NCBI RefSeq assembly: GCF_006782915.1
Contig: NZ_VCNP01000010.1
Coordinates: 310,001 to 374,000, forward strand
Direction of reading: 5' to 3'
From: Streptomyces calvus
Lineage (GTDB): Bacteria > Actinomycetota > Actinomycetes > Streptomycetales > Streptomycetaceae
DNA length: 64,000 nt
The notes beneath the pieces were generated by a model. It had not been told where the DNA came from, did not search any database, and worked only from the letters and a program-made list of their open reading frames with translations. The translations under genes were made by a program, and so were the position numbers. This document shows positions 25,733 to 35,795 of this stretch, piece by piece (position 1 is the stretch's first letter; each line of letters opens with the position of its first letter).

Positions 25733-27325
25733 TCACCCGGCCGCGTACCGCTCCCGCAGTTCCACCTTGCGCACCTTCCCGGAGACCGTCATCGGGAAGG
25801 TGTCGAGGAGTTCCAGCCGGCTCGGGATCTTGTAGTGGGCTAGCCGGTCCGCGCAGAAGGCGCGCAGCTCCTCCAGGGTGATCGGGTCGGCCGGGTCGCG
25901 CGGGACGACACAGGCGAGCACCTCCTCGCCGTACCGCTCGTGCGCCACCCCGACGACCTGGACGTCCGCGATCCTCGGGTGGGTGTGGAGGAACTCCTCG
26001 ACCTCGCGCGGGTAGATGTTCTCCCCACCGCGGATGATCATGTCCTTGATGCGGCCGACGATCTCCACGTACCCGTCGTCGCGCATCACCGCGAGGTCCC
26101 CGGTGTGCATCCAGCGGCCCGCGTCGATCGCCTCGGCGGTCTTCTCCGGCTCGTTCCAGTAGCCCAGCATCACGCTGTAGCCGCGGGTGCACAGCTCGCC
26201 CGCGGTGCCGCGCGGCACGGTCGCGCCGGTCGCCGGGTCGACGACCTTGACCTCGATGTGCGGCAGCACCCGGCCGACGGTGCCGGTGCGGTGCTCCAGG
26301 TCGTCGTCCTGCCGGGTCTGCAGCGACACCGGCGACGTCTCGGTCATGCCGTAGCAGATGGAGACCTGCTCCATGTGCATCTCCGCGACCACCCGCTTCA
26401 TCACCTCCACCGGGCACGGCGAGCCCGCCATGATGCCGGTGCGCAGGGAGGACAGGTCGTAGGAGGCGAAGTCGGGGAGGTTCAGCTCCGCGATGAACAT
26501 GGTCGGGACGCCGTACAGGGAGGTGCACCGCTCCTGCTCGACCGCGCGCAGCGTGGCGGCCGGGTCGAACGACGCGGCCGGGATGACCATGCAGGCGCCG
26601 TGCGAGGTGGCCGCCAGATTGCCCATGACCATGCCGAAGCAGTGGTAGAAGGGCACGGGGATGCACACCCGGTCCTGCTCGCTGTAGGCGATCGTCTCCC
26701 CCACGAAGAACCCGTTGTTGAGGATGTTGTGGTGGGAGAGGGTGGCGCCCTTCGGGAAGCCGGTGGTGCCCGACGTGTACTGGATGTTGATCGGGTCGTC
26801 GCAGGACAGCTCCGGGAACGGCACCGGGGTGCCGCCCGCCACCAGCGCCTCCCAGCTCGGGTCGCCGATGTACACCGTCTCGCGCAGCGCCGGGCACTCG
26901 CCGCGCACCTGCTCGACCATCGCCCGGTAGTCGCTCGTCCGGTGGCGGAGGGAGGCGACGAGCAGGGAGACGCCGGCCTGCCGCAGGACGTAGGCGACCT
27001 CGTGGGTGCGGTAGGCCGGGTTGATGTTCACCATGACGGCGCCGATGCGGGCGGTGGCGTACTGCACGAGCACCCACTCCGGGCAGTTGACCGCCCAGAT
27101 CCCGACCCGGTCGCCCTTCGTGACGCCCTTCGCGAGCATGCCGTGGGCCACCGCGTCGACGGCCGCGCCGAACTCGGCGTAGGTCCAGCGCCGTCCGGAC
27201 GGCACGTCGACCAGGGCCTCGCGGTCGGGCCAGGCGGCGACCGCCCGGTCGAGATCGGCGCCGATGGTGTCGCCGAGCAGCGGGGTCGTGCCCGTGCCGT
27301 GGCTGTACGACAGGAGTGCGCTCAC
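25733..27325 (-). CDS. Fatty-acyl-CoA synthetase (AMP-binding)
   Basis: Activates a carboxylic acid via acyl-AMP to acyl-CoA. 530 residues. AMP-binding motif [11 protein letters not shown] (about 177-187), A5 motif YGMTETSP, A7 motif [20 protein letters not shown] and the C-terminal Lys in [17 protein letters not shown] 27325 overlaps the upstream synthetase stop by 4 bases (GTGA), so both are coupled. Resembles FadD-like medium/long-chain enzymes; substrate not defined. Confidence 0.94.
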   Translation of the reverse strand: MSALLSYSHGTGTTPLLGDTIGADLDRAVAAWPDREALVDVPSGRRWTYAEFGAAVDAVAHGMLAKGVTKGDRVGIWAVNCPEWVLVQYATARIGAVMVNINPAYRTHEVAYVLRQAGVSLLVASLRHRTSDYRAMVEQVRGECPALRETVYIGDPSWEALVAGGTPVPFPELSCDDPINIQYTSGTTGFPKGATLSHHNILNNGFFVGETIAYSEQDRVCIPVPFYHCFGMVMGNLAATSHGACMVIPAASFDPAATLRAVEQERCTSLYGVPTMFIAELNLPDFASYDLSSLRTGIMAGSPCPVEVMKRVVAEMHMEQVSICYGMTETSPVSLQTRQDDDLEHRTGTVGRVLPHIEVKVVDPATGATVPRGTAGELCTRGYSVMLGYWNEPEKTAEAIDAGRWMHTGDLAVMRDDGYVEIVGRIKDMIIRGGENIYPREVEEFLHTHPRIADVQVVGVAHERYGEEVLACVVPRDPADPITLEELRAFCADRLAHYKIPSRLELLDTFPMTVSGKVRKVELRERYAAG

Positions 27326-28995
27326 CGGAAGTCCTCCTCGCGGTACTCGTCGGCGGAGCCCGCCGCCGTGGCCTCGCGCAGTTCGATGCGGCGGATCTTG
27401 CCGGAGACCGTCTTGGGCAGCTCGCCGAACTCCAGGCGGCGGATGCGCTTGTAGGGGGCGAGCACCTCGCGGGAGTGCTCGAAGAGCACCTTCGCGGTGT
27501 CCGGGCCCGGCTGCCAGCCCTCCGCCAGCACGACGTACGCCTTGGGCACGGCCAGGCGCAGCTCGTCCGGTGCGGGCACGACCGCCGCCTCGGCGACCGC
27601 CTCGTGCTCCAGCAGCGCGCTCTCCAGCTCGAACGGGCTGATCTTGTAGTCGGACGCCTTGAAGACGTCGTCCGCGCGGCCCACGTAGGTGATGTAGCCG
27701 TCCTCGTCCCGGGAGCCGATGTCGCCGGTGCGGTAGTAGCCGCCGGCCATCACCTCGGCGGTGCGGTCCGGGTCGCCGTGGTAGCCGGTCATCAGGCCCA
27801 CCGGGCGGTCGGCGAGGGCGATCGCGATCTCGCCCTCGGTGGCGCCGGGCGCGCCGGAGACGGGGTCGAGCAGTTCGATGCGGTAGCCGGGGCTGGGCCG
27901 GCCCATGGAGCCGGTCTTGAGGACCTGGCCGGGGCTGTTGGAGACCTGCACGGCGGTCTCGGTCTGGCCGAAGCCGTCCCGGATGGTCACCCCCCACGCG
28001 CGCCGCACCTGCTCGATGACCTCGGGGTTCAGCGGCTCTCCCGCGGCGACGACCTCGCGGGGCGGGGTGCGCAGCTGGGTCAGGTCGGCCTGGATGAGCA
28101 TGCGCCACACGGTCGGCGGGGCGCAGAAGGTGGTGACGCCGGCCTTGTCCATCTCGGTCATCAGCCGGGGCGCGTCGAAGCGCGTGTAGTTGTGCAGGAA
28201 GACGGTGGCCTCGGCGTTCCACGGCGCGAACAGGTTGGACCATGCGTGCTTGGCCCAGCCGGGCGAGGAGATGTTCAGGTGCACGTCACCGGGTTTCAGG
28301 CCGATCCAGTACATGGTCGCCAGATGCCCGATCGGGTACGAGGTGTGGGTGTGCTCCACCAGCTTGGGCCGGGCGGTGGTGCCCGAGGTGAAGTACAGCA
28401 TCAGCGGGTCGTCGGCGTAGGTGGGGCCGTCGGGCGTGAAGTGCTCGGCGGCGGCGTGGGAGTCCGCGTAGGGCAGCCAGCCGTCACCGGCGCCCTCCCC
28501 CACCGCGATGCGGGTGTAGTCGCCGGGCACCTCCGCGAACTTCGCGGTGTCGGCGGCGCGCACGACCACGTGCCGGACGCGGCCCCGGTCGACGCGGTCG
28601 CGCAGGTCGGCCGGGCCGAGCAGCGGGGTGGCCGGGATGACCACGGCGCGCAGCTTCATCGCGGCCAGCGCCGTCTCCCACAGCTCGGCCTGGTTGCCGA
28701 GCATGACCAGCACCCGGTCCTCGGCGCCCACGCCGCGCTGCCGCAGCCAGTTGGCGACCTGGTCGGAGCGGCGGGCCAGCGCGGCGAAGGACAGCCGGGT
28801 CCCGGAGCCGTCCTCCTCGACGAGGTGCAGCGCGGTGCGGTCGTTGCCGTCCGCGATCGCGTCGAACCAGTCGAGTGCCCAGTTGAACCGCTCGGGCCGG
28901 GGCCAGGTGAAGTCCCGGTAGGCGGTGGCGTAGTCCTCGCGGTGTTCCAGCAGGAAGTCCCGGGCCCTGCGGAACTGATCGGTCGCCGTCGTCAT
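27322..28995 (-). CDS. Medium-chain or aryl acyl-CoA synthetase (AMP-binding)
   Basis: 557 residues. P-loop-like motif [20 protein letters not shown] (about 193-212), A5 GFGQTE, A7 [19 protein letters not shown], hinge [17 protein letters not shown] and C-terminal Lys in [16 protein letters not shown] place it in the ACSM/benzoate-CoA-ligase branch. ATG 28995 has AGGAGG 5 nt upstream, preferred over an in-frame ATG at 29019. Two differing synthetases in one coupled operon, divergent from a GAF-LuxR regulator 126 bp away, suggest regulated use of more than one organic acid. Confidence 0.94.
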   Translation of the reverse strand: MTTATDQFRRARDFLLEHREDYATAYRDFTWPRPERFNWALDWFDAIADGNDRTALHLVEEDGSGTRLSFAALARRSDQVANWLRQRGVGAEDRVLVMLGNQAELWETALAAMKLRAVVIPATPLLGPADLRDRVDRGRVRHVVVRAADTAKFAEVPGDYTRIAVGEGAGDGWLPYADSHAAAEHFTPDGPTYADDPLMLYFTSGTTARPKLVEHTHTSYPIGHLATMYWIGLKPGDVHLNISSPGWAKHAWSNLFAPWNAEATVFLHNYTRFDAPRLMTEMDKAGVTTFCAPPTVWRMLIQADLTQLRTPPREVVAAGEPLNPEVIEQVRRAWGVTIRDGFGQTETAVQVSNSPGQVLKTGSMGRPSPGYRIELLDPVSGAPGATEGEIAIALADRPVGLMTGYHGDPDRTAEVMAGGYYRTGDIGSRDEDGYITYVGRADDVFKASDYKISPFELESALLEHEAVAEAAVVPAPDELRLAVPKAYVVLAEGWQPGPDTAKVLFEHSREVLAPYKRIRRLEFGELPKTVSGKIRRIELREATAAGSADEYREEDFR

Positions 28996-29121
28996 CTGTC
29001 CTCCTCGGTGCCGGACCATTGCCGGGCGGCTCATCCTCATCGTGTAATCCGTGATGCGCGTCTCACTACCCCCGAACGGGGGTGTGCGCCCGCGCGGAGG
29101 TCGTGGTGAAGGGGCGAACAG

Positions 29122-29994
29122 GTGACAGCTGACCCGATGCGGACGGGCGACGCGGTGGAGATCCGGGGCGCGCTCGCGCGGCTGCGGCGCACGACCGGGC
29201 TGCCGGTCGCCTTCGGCGGACTGGTGGAGCCCGGGCGGCTCCAGGTACGCATCAGCGAGCTGAGCGGCACCGCGACCGCCGCACTGCGGGCGCTCGCGGT
29301 GACGCCGGGCAACGGCCTGGGCGGCAAGGCGGTGGCGCTGGCCCGGCCGTGCGCGGTGACGGACTACTCCGTCGCGCGGCACATCAGCCACGAGTACGAC
29401 GTCCCCGTCGCCGCCGAGGGCCTGCGCGCCGTCGTCGCCGTCCCGGTGGTCGTACGGCGGCGGGTGCGGGCCGTGCTGTACGGCGCGCTGCGCGCGGCCC
29501 AGCCGCTGGGCGACCGCACGCTCGGCGAGGCGGTGCAGGCGGCGCGGGACGTGGAGCAGGCGCTGGTGGTGCGGGAGGAGGCGGCGGAGCTGCTGGCGGC
29601 GGCCCGGCCGCGGCCGGAGCGGCCCGGGACGGCGCCCGGGGCCGCCGAGGACGTCCCGGGGGCCGCACGGGAGCAGGTGCGGGAGGCGCACGCGGCGCTG
29701 CGGGCGCTGGCCCCGCGCATCGCCGACCCGGCGCTGCGGGCCGAGCTGCTCGACGCGTGCGCCCTGCTCACCGCCGGGGCCCAGGGCCCGGTCGCGGCGG
29801 TGCGGCTGGCGCCCCGGGAGGTGGACGTGCTCGCCTGTGTGGCGTCGGGGGCGACCAACGCGGTGGCCGCCGAGCGGCTGGGCGTGACGGCGGAGACCGT
29901 GAAGGCGTACCTGCGGTCGGCGATGCGGAAACTCGGGGTGCGGACCCGGGGGCAGGCGGTCGTCGCGGCCCGCCGGGCGGGGGGGTTGCCGTAG
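29122..29994 (+). CDS. GAF-domain LuxR-type transcriptional regulator
   Basis: 290 residues from GTG 29122, with AAGGGG 9 nt upstream. A GAF-like sensor spans about 10-150 (GLGGKAVALARPCAVTDYSV, VVVRRRVRAVLYGAL). An Ala/Glu-rich helical linker follows. The LuxR HTH is C-terminal (LAPREVDVLACVASGATNAV, RLGVTAETVKAYLRSAMRKL). Divergent from the acyl-CoA synthetase operon, so a likely local regulator; similar genes are found next to AMP-ligase genes in related actinomycetes. Confidence 0.9.
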   Translation: MTADPMRTGDAVEIRGALARLRRTTGLPVAFGGLVEPGRLQVRISELSGTATAALRALAVTPGNGLGGKAVALARPCAVTDYSVARHISHEYDVPVAAEGLRAVVAVPVVVRRRVRAVLYGALRAAQPLGDRTLGEAVQAARDVEQALVVREEAAELLAAARPRPERPGTAPGAAEDVPGAAREQVREAHAALRALAPRIADPALRAELLDACALLTAGAQGPVAAVRLAPREVDVLACVASGATNAVAAERLGVTAETVKAYLRSAMRKLGVRTRGQAVVAARRAGGLP

Positions 29995-30150
29995 GTTTGC
30001 GGCGTTTTCCCCTGACCGTTCATTACCAGCGGTACGGTTTCCGATTTACCGTTGCCCCGCTCGCTGTAATTTGCCTCACTACACGGTCCGCCCGGAATTA
30101 AGGAACCCGTTGCCTAATATTGGCCAGGACACGCCACACGGAGGGGAGCG
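29995..30150 (+). promoter_or_regulatory. AT-richer promoter region of the LAL regulator
   Basis: Between 30005 and 30125 the sequence is distinctly richer in A+T than its surroundings (CGATTTACC, TGTAATTTGCC, GGAATTAAGGAA, CCTAATATTGG), consistent with a promoter. The GGAGGGGAG ribosome site precedes GTG 30151. I could not choose a single -35/-10 pair. Confidence 0.45.
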
Positions 30151-32961
30151 GTGACCGTGCGACGGGACTTCAAGGAGCCTGCCAGGAGCCGCCCCGACCT
30201 GGTCATCGGCCGGGAGGAGCTGTTCTCCGACGCCCGGGAGCAGCTCGCCCGCGGGGGCAGCGTGCTGCTCCACGGTCCTGCCGGAATAGGAAAGTCGACC
30301 GTGCTGCGGGCACTTGCGGCCGAAAACGCCGGTGCGGCGCGCACGGTGTTGCGCTGCTCGGCCACGGAGTCCGAATCGCATCTTCCGTTCCTCGCGCTGG
30401 CGGATCTGTTCGGCCTGGTCCTCGACGAGGTCTCCGCGCGGCTGCCCGCCGCCCAGCGCACCGCGCTGGAGTCGGCGCTCACCGGACGCGGCGAGTCCAC
30501 GCTCCAGCGGGACGGTCTGGCACTGCGCCTCGCGGTGCTGTCCACGCTGCGCGCCCTGGCCGCCGAGGGGCCGGTCCTGGTCGTCGCCGACGATCTGCAG
30601 TGGCTCGACTCGGCCAGCGCCGAACTCCTCGGCTTCGCCGCCCGGCGGCTCGGCGACAGCCCGGTGCGGATGCTGTGCGCGGTGCGCACCGACGGCCAGG
30701 AGTACGACCGTCATCTGCGCGCCTGCCCGCCGGACACGGTCGCGGTGCGGCTCGGCCCGTTCTCCCGGACGCAGGTGTCCGCGCTCCTCGACCACCGCGG
30801 CTACACCGGACTGTCCCGCTCCACGGTCCGTGACATCCACCGCACCAGCGCCGGGAACCCGCTGTTCGCGCTGGAGCTGGGCCGGGCCCTGGCGGAGAGC
30901 CCCACCAGACCGAGGCCGGGCGAGCCGCTGCCGGTGCCGACCTCACTGCGGGCGCTGGTCCTCAGCCGCCTGGAGATGCTGTCGGACGAGGCGCGCCGCA
31001 CCCTGCTGGTGGCCAGCGCGGGCGCCCGCCCCACCCTGGCGCTGCTGCACGCGGCCGGCCGGGACGACGCCGAGGCGGAGACCGCGCAGGCCGCCGCCCT
31101 CGGACTGCTGGCGACGGACGCGGAGGAATCGGCCGTGCGCTTCGCGCATCCGCTGATCTCCGCCGCCCTGTACGCGGAGGCCCCGGCGCAGGAGCGGCGG
31201 GCCGCGCACCTGGCGCTGTCCACGGCCGCCTCCGACCCCATCGAGCGGGCCCGGCACCTGGCGCTGGCCGCCACCGGCGCCGACCCGGAGGTGGCGACCC
31301 GGCTCGCCGAGGCCGCCGCGCTGGCCCGGGACCGGGGCGCGCCGTCGGTGGCGGCGTCGCTGGGGCTGCTCGCCGCCCGGCACACCCCGGCCGACGGCGA
31401 GCCGGGCCCGGACGAGCGGCGGTTGCAGGCCGCCGAGGACGCGATCACCGCGGGCGAGGTGGACCTGGCCCGGGACATCGCGCGCGAGGTGCTGACCCGG
31501 GCGACGGTGCCGGCCGAGCGGGTGCGGGCCTGGATGGTGGTCATCGAGGCGGCCGGGCAGGCGCTCGGCGAGGTCGACGCGGTGTTCCCGCAGGTGCTGG
31601 CCGACGCCGGCGACGACCCGCGGCTGCTCGCGCTGGTCCACTACCAGCTGGCCTGGCGCGAGGTGGTGGTGGACGGCGACTTCGCCAAGTCCCGCCAGGA
31701 GGCGGCGCACGCGGCGGAACTGGCCGCCCGGGCCGGGGACCGGCGCACCGAACTGCTGGCGCTCGCCTTCCAGTCGTCCACCGAGACCCTGATGGGCCAC
31801 CCGGACGCGCCGGCCACCATCCGGCGGGCGCTGCAGGAGCCGCAGGACCCGGACGTGGCCTGCCACCACAACGGGGCCGCCGCGTCGAGGTTCCGGTGGC
31901 TGCTCATGAGCGACCAGCTGCCGGAGGCCCGTACGGCCATCACCGCGCTGCTGCGGGAGGCGCGGCGGCGCGGCATGGTCGAGAGCGAGGTGCACTACTC
32001 GCGTCTGCTCGCCGACACCGAACTGCGCGTCGGGCACTGCGGGCGGGCCCTGGACCTGGCCCGGGAGAGCCTGCGCCTGGCCCGGGACTCCGGGATCGGC
32101 GAGAGCGCCTCGGCGATGCTCGCCTCGCTCGCGGAGGCGTCGGGCGGGGACGTGGAGCGGGCGCTCGCGCTGGCCCGGGAGGCCGCGGACCACGCCGAGG
32201 TGGACGGCGACCAGTTGTACCTCTCCCTGGCGCTGGCCGCCCTCGGCTACGCCCAGTTGGTGTCCGGGGACGCGCAGGCCGCGGTCCGCTCGCTGCGCCG
32301 GGTGCGGGAGCTGGAGCAGTCGATGGGCATCAACGACCCGGCGCGCGGCCGCTGGCAGGGCGATCTCGCCGAGGCGCTGGTGCGCATCGGCGAGCCCGGT
32401 GAGGCGCAGGAGCTGATCAACCGGACGCGGGTGCACGCGGCGCGGCTGGACCGGGCGAGCGTGCTGGCGGTGCTCGACCGCGCGGAGGCGCTGGTGCGGG
32501 CGGCGCGCGGCGAACACCAGGCGGCGCTGGCGCAGTTGGCGTCCGCGCAGGAGCGGCTGGCCCGGCTCGGCTACGGGCTGGAGGAGGCGCGGGCGGCCTT
32601 CGCGCTGGCCCGGCTGCGCGCCCGGGGGACGACGCCGGCGGCGTACGACGAGGCGGCCCGGCTGTTCCGCCGCTGCCGCGCGCTGCCCTGGCTGCGCCAG
32701 GTCGACGAGGCCGTGGCGGCCGGTCCCGCGCAGGCGGAGGCCGTGCCCGCCGCCGCACCGGCCGTCCTGGACGGGCTGGCCTCGATGGAACGCCAGGTGG
32801 CCGCGCTGGTCATGGAGGGCGCCACCAACCGCGAGATCGCGGGCCGCCTGTTCATCAGCGTCAAGACGGTCGAGGCGACCCTCACCCGGGTGTACCGCAA
32901 GCTGGGGATCCGTTCGCGGGTCGACATCGTCCGACTGGCGGCGGGCCGCCGCACCAACTGA
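30151..32961 (+). CDS. LAL-family (large ATP-binding LuxR) transcriptional regulator
   Basis: 936 residues. Walker A GPAGIGKST (42-50) and Walker B VLVVADDLQWLD (142-153) form a STAND/AAA module. A long TPR-like helical region (about 340-850) probably binds an inducer or partner. The C-terminal LuxR HTH (about 868-930) reads LASMERQVAALVMEGATNRE and GRLFISVKTVEATLTRVYRK. Length is normal for LAL proteins. Stands alone on its strand, followed 200 bp later by a secreted trypsin, a possible target. Confidence 0.95.
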   Translation: MTVRRDFKEPARSRPDLVIGREELFSDAREQLARGGSVLLHGPAGIGKSTVLRALAAENAGAARTVLRCSATESESHLPFLALADLFGLVLDEVSARLPAAQRTALESALTGRGESTLQRDGLALRLAVLSTLRALAAEGPVLVVADDLQWLDSASAELLGFAARRLGDSPVRMLCAVRTDGQEYDRHLRACPPDTVAVRLGPFSRTQVSALLDHRGYTGLSRSTVRDIHRTSAGNPLFALELGRALAESPTRPRPGEPLPVPTSLRALVLSRLEMLSDEARRTLLVASAGARPTLALLHAAGRDDAEAETAQAAALGLLATDAEESAVRFAHPLISAALYAEAPAQERRAAHLALSTAASDPIERARHLALAATGADPEVATRLAEAAALARDRGAPSVAASLGLLAARHTPADGEPGPDERRLQAAEDAITAGEVDLARDIAREVLTRATVPAERVRAWMVVIEAAGQALGEVDAVFPQVLADAGDDPRLLALVHYQLAWREVVVDGDFAKSRQEAAHAAELAARAGDRRTELLALAFQSSTETLMGHPDAPATIRRALQEPQDPDVACHHNGAAASRFRWLLMSDQLPEARTAITALLREARRRGMVESEVHYSRLLADTELRVGHCGRALDLARESLRLARDSGIGESASAMLASLAEASGGDVERALALAREAADHAEVDGDQLYLSLALAALGYAQLVSGDAQAAVRSLRRVRELEQSMGINDPARGRWQGDLAEALVRIGEPGEAQELINRTRVHAARLDRASVLAVLDRAEALVRAARGEHQAALAQLASAQERLARLGYGLEEARAAFALARLRARGTTPAAYDEAARLFRRCRALPWLRQVDEAVAAGPAQAEAVPAAAPAVLDGLASMERQVAALVMEGATNREIAGRLFISVKTVEATLTRVYRKLGIRSRVDIVRLAAGRRTN

Positions 32962-33161
32962 CCTCAGGGCGGGGCGAGTACGGGGTCGACCGAGGGTTTT
33001 CCCTGTCCAACTCACCTAGGGGGTTCCCTCATTGGGAGGGTCAGGCCGCCGGTCGTAGCTTTCTCACGTGCCGCTCGCCGGGCACACGAGGGTCACCCCA
33101 GGCTCTCGTGCTCGACCCCCACCCCGTGCGAACCCCCACCGGCAATCCCGTGAGGAGACCC
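32962..33161 (+). promoter_or_regulatory. Upstream region of the trypsin gene
   Basis: 200 bp. An inverted repeat CCCTC-ATTGG-GAGGG spans 33026-33040 and could be an operator. The GAGGAG ribosome site sits about 33151-33156, before ATG 33162. Confidence 0.4.
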
Positions 33162-33953
33162 ATGTTCGGGCTCACCCGTGCCAAGAAGGCCGCCGCCGTC
33201 GGCGTGGCCGCCGCCGCTGCCGCCGCCACCGCGCTGCTCGCCGCCCCCTCCGCCGTCGCCGCTCCGCAGCCCATCGTCGGCGGTACGACGACCACGGCCT
33301 CGGCGTACCCGTACGTCATGCAGATCACCGACGCCAACCAGAGCCAGTTCTGCGGCGGCACCCTGGTCTCTCCCACCAAGGTCGTCACGGCCGCGCACTG
33401 CATGGTCGGCGAGACCACCAGCAGCGTGCGCGTGGTCGGCGGCCGCACCTACCGCAACGGCACCGACGGCACCGTCGCCAGAGTCAGCCGCATATGGATC
33501 CACCCGGACTACTCGAGCGCCACCCGCGGCGACGACGTGGCGGTGCTGACGCTGTCGACGTCGATGCCGTACACGCCGGTCGGGTACGTCTCCTCGACGG
33601 ACACCTCGGTGTACGCGGCCGGCACCACCGCCCGCATCCTCGGCTGGGGCACCACGTCGTCCGGCGGCAGCTCGTCCAACCAGCTGCGCACCGCGACCGT
33701 GCCGACCGTCTCGGACACCAGCTGCCGCACCTCCTACGGCTCCCGGTTCGTGCAGAGCGACATGGTGTGCGCCGGCTACACCTCCGGCGGGGTGGACACC
33801 TGCCAGGGCGACAGCGGCGGCCCGCTGATCATCGGCGGCCGCCTCGCCGGGATCACCTCCTGGGGCGACGGCTGCGCGGCGGCCGGCTACCCGGGCGTCT
33901 ACACCCGGCTGACCACCTTCTCCTCCCAGGTCACCGCGCAGGTCAATTCGTAG
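33162..33953 (+). CDS. Secreted trypsin-like serine protease (S1A)
   Basis: 263-residue extracellular protease. Signal peptide to about residue 34 (Ala-rich core, APSAVAA), a very short propeptide and mature N terminus IVGG at 38-41. Catalytic triad His79 (TAAHC), Asp125 (GDDVAVL) and Ser218 (GDSGGP). Asp212 in VDTCQGDSGGP occupies position 189 of chymotrypsin numbering, predicting cleavage after Lys/Arg. Six Cys allow three disulfides. The extremely short propeptide means autocatalytic or exogenous activation needs few residues removed. Confidence 0.95.
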   Translation: MFGLTRAKKAAAVGVAAAAAAATALLAAPSAVAAPQPIVGGTTTTASAYPYVMQITDANQSQFCGGTLVSPTKVVTAAHCMVGETTSSVRVVGGRTYRNGTDGTVARVSRIWIHPDYSSATRGDDVAVLTLSTSMPYTPVGYVSSTDTSVYAAGTTARILGWGTTSSGGSSSNQLRTATVPTVSDTSCRTSYGSRFVQSDMVCAGYTSGGVDTCQGDSGGPLIIGGRLAGITSWGDGCAAAGYPGVYTRLTTFSSQVTAQVNS

Positions 33954-33994
33954 CGCGGCCACGGCTTCCTGAGTGACCCTCAGGTAGCGAACCA

Positions 33995-34035
33995 GGGGGC
34001 GTTGCGGGCTTCCACGAGCAGCCCGCAACGCCCCC
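33995..34035. terminator. Strong terminator hairpin after the trypsin gene
   Basis: GGGGGCGTTGCGGGCT (33995-34010) pairs perfectly with AGCCCGCAACGCCCCC (34020-34035), 16 bp, loop 9 nt. Confidence 0.85.
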
Positions 34036-34046
34036 TCTCCATGTCC

Positions 34047-34270
34047 GCAGGGTCCGGCGGGATCCGCCGGGGGTCACCCGGGATCCGCCGGGGTCGCCGG
34101 GAACTGCTGGGCCGCCGGGGGTCGCCGGGATCTGCCGGGGGGCCGGGGTCGCCGGGATCCGCTGGGCGGCCGGGGTCGCCGGGATCTGCTGGGCGGCCGG
34201 GATCAGCCGAGGGGCCGTGATCCGCCGGGGGCCGGGATCTGCCAGGGAGGGCGCCGGGGTCTGCCGGGCG
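34047..34270. repeat. Degenerate tandem repeat between convergent genes
   Basis: The stretch is built from repeated GGGATC(C/T)GC(C/T)GGG and GGCCGGGGTCGCC modules in irregular order, about 27 bp apart, between the trypsin terminator and the stop of the winged-helix gene. No gene is supported in it. Confidence 0.65.
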
Positions 34271-34274
34271 CGGC

Positions 34275-35396
34275 TCAGGCCGCCCGTACCGTCCCGAAGC
34301 GGATGTCGTGGCCCGTGCCCGGGTGCAGCACCCGCAGCATCCGCTCCGCCTCGGCGGTGACCTCCGCCCGCCGTGCCGCGTCGAGTCGGACGAACGGCTC
34401 GACGACGAGGACGTCTTCGTCCAGCCGCCACAGTCCCGCCAGGAACCCGTCGACCAGCAGGGCGCGGTGCGCAAGGTTGCCCTGCCAGGTACGGCCGCGG
34501 AACTCCGGCGGGACAACGCGGGTGCGGTCGGCGTGGGAGAGGAGCAGGTTGTCGAACTCCGGCAGGAAGCGCGGCGGGGCCGGGGTGTCGGGGTCGGGGC
34601 GGGGCGCGTCGGGCAGGTCGAACAGTTCGGTGCCGTTGTCGTCGCGGAAGGTGACCAGCCGGGGCCTCAGGCGTTCGAAGGTGTCGCGCAGCCGGGTCAG
34701 TCCGGCCCAGGTCTGCATGTCCTTCACGGAGGCCGGCCCGAACGCGGCGAGGTAGCGCAGCACGGTCCGGTCCGGCCGCGGCGCCGGTTCGGCGGGCCGG
34801 CCCAGCCAGTGCTCGGCGGTGGTGAGCACCACCTGACCGCTGCGGCCCCACAGCCCGCGCGGAGTGGTCTGCACCAGGGGCAGGGTGCAGCGGGCGGCGA
34901 GGGACAGTGCCTGCGGGTCGGCGTGCGGCCACTCCCGCAGCAGCGCCTCGCGCAGCTGCTTCATGGTGCGCGGCTCGGTCTCGACCAGGTGACGGGCGAG
35001 GGCGGCGAGCCGGTCCAGGTCGACGCCGGTGAGTCCCTTGCGGAACATGGCGAGCTCGCGGTCGAGGGCCGGCTGCGCCAGGGGACGCAGCGTGAGGCAG
35101 TCGTCGGCGGTGTGGGTGTGGACGGTGGAGCGCAGGGTGACGATACGGACCACCTCGCGGTCGGCCAGGGGCCGGGACAGCGCCTCGGGCGTGAAGCCGT
35201 CGAGGCGGGCGGCGAGCGCGTAGTAGGGCGGCTTGACGTTCTGCGCCTGGAGGCCGACCAGGTGGGCGACCGCGTCCCGGGCCGGCATCGGAGAGCGGCT
35301 CAGCAGCAGCTGCCGGGCGAGGGTGGCGCGGTTCAGCGCCTGGGTTCCGAGCACGGGGGCGGGGGCCGGCGCGGCACCGCGCTTCGTCTTGGTCAT
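34275..35396 (-). CDS. Winged-helix protein of the AlkZ/YcaQ (HTH_42) superfamily
   Basis: 373 residues of tandem winged helices, the fold of HTH_42 proteins including the interstrand-crosslink and alkylation glycosylases AlkZ and YcaQ/AlkX. The N-terminal region has the key QxQ motif in HLVGLQAQNVKPPYYAL (about 45-61), then TLRSTVHTHTADD, typical of the family. The C-terminal domain has LPEFDNLLLSHADRTR and RGTW-like FRGRTWQGN. A role in DNA repair or as a regulator are both possible. ATG 35396; the gene is alone on its strand with repeats on both sides. Confidence 0.8.
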   Translation of the reverse strand: MTKTKRGAAPAPAPVLGTQALNRATLARQLLLSRSPMPARDAVAHLVGLQAQNVKPPYYALAARLDGFTPEALSRPLADREVVRIVTLRSTVHTHTADDCLTLRPLAQPALDRELAMFRKGLTGVDLDRLAALARHLVETEPRTMKQLREALLREWPHADPQALSLAARCTLPLVQTTPRGLWGRSGQVVLTTAEHWLGRPAEPAPRPDRTVLRYLAAFGPASVKDMQTWAGLTRLRDTFERLRPRLVTFRDDNGTELFDLPDAPRPDPDTPAPPRFLPEFDNLLLSHADRTRVVPPEFRGRTWQGNLAHRALLVDGFLAGLWRLDEDVLVVEPFVRLDAARRAEVTAEAERMLRVLHPGTGHDIRFGTVRAA

Positions 35397-35771
35397 ACCG
35401 GCACGCTAGCCGCCGTTGCGGCCGACTTCTGTCCGCAAGTCGGCGGGCGGTGCGGGGGCGGGACCGGCGCGGTGCGGTAGGTGGTGCGGTAGGTGGTGCG
35501 GGGCCGGGCGGGGCGGTAGGGACCGGGCGGGTGCGGTGGGGTGCAGTGCCGGGCCGTCCGCGCCGGGTCCGGGCGGGAGCGGGCCGTCGGGAAGACGGGG
35601 GCGGTCCGTCGGTGGGGCGGGGTGCGGTCGGTCGGTGGGGCGGGGTGCGGTCGGTCGGTCGGTCGGTCGGTCGGTCGGTCGGTCGGTCGGTAATAACGGG
35701 GAGCGTTCGCCGGGGAGACGGGTGCGGTCCGTCGGTAAAAGAAATACCGCGCACACCCATGTGACCACCTT
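35397..35771. repeat. Repeat-rich stretch with (CGGT)11 microsatellite
   Basis: No gene is supported. GTGCGGTAGGTG copies occur at about 35468-35500, then alternating GGGGCGGGGTGCGGTCGGTCGGT blocks. From 35648 to 35691 the tetranucleotide CGGT is repeated eleven times without interruption. The rest of the stretch is lower in G+C and leads into the next promoter region. Confidence 0.8.
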
Positions 35772-35795
35772 CCCGAATACCTGCCCATATTCGGG
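35772..35795 (+). promoter_or_regulatory. Inverted repeat upstream of a small membrane-protein gene
   Basis: CCCGAATA (35772-35779), 8-bp spacer, TATTCGGG (35788-35795): perfect 8-bp arms. A further CCCGAATA half-site occurs at about 35867. Likely operator in the promoter region of the gene at 35900. Confidence 0.5.

Noticed and set aside
35600-35700. Possible CRISPR-like array
   Set aside because: The repeats are 4-bp CGGT units without spacers; it is a microsatellite.
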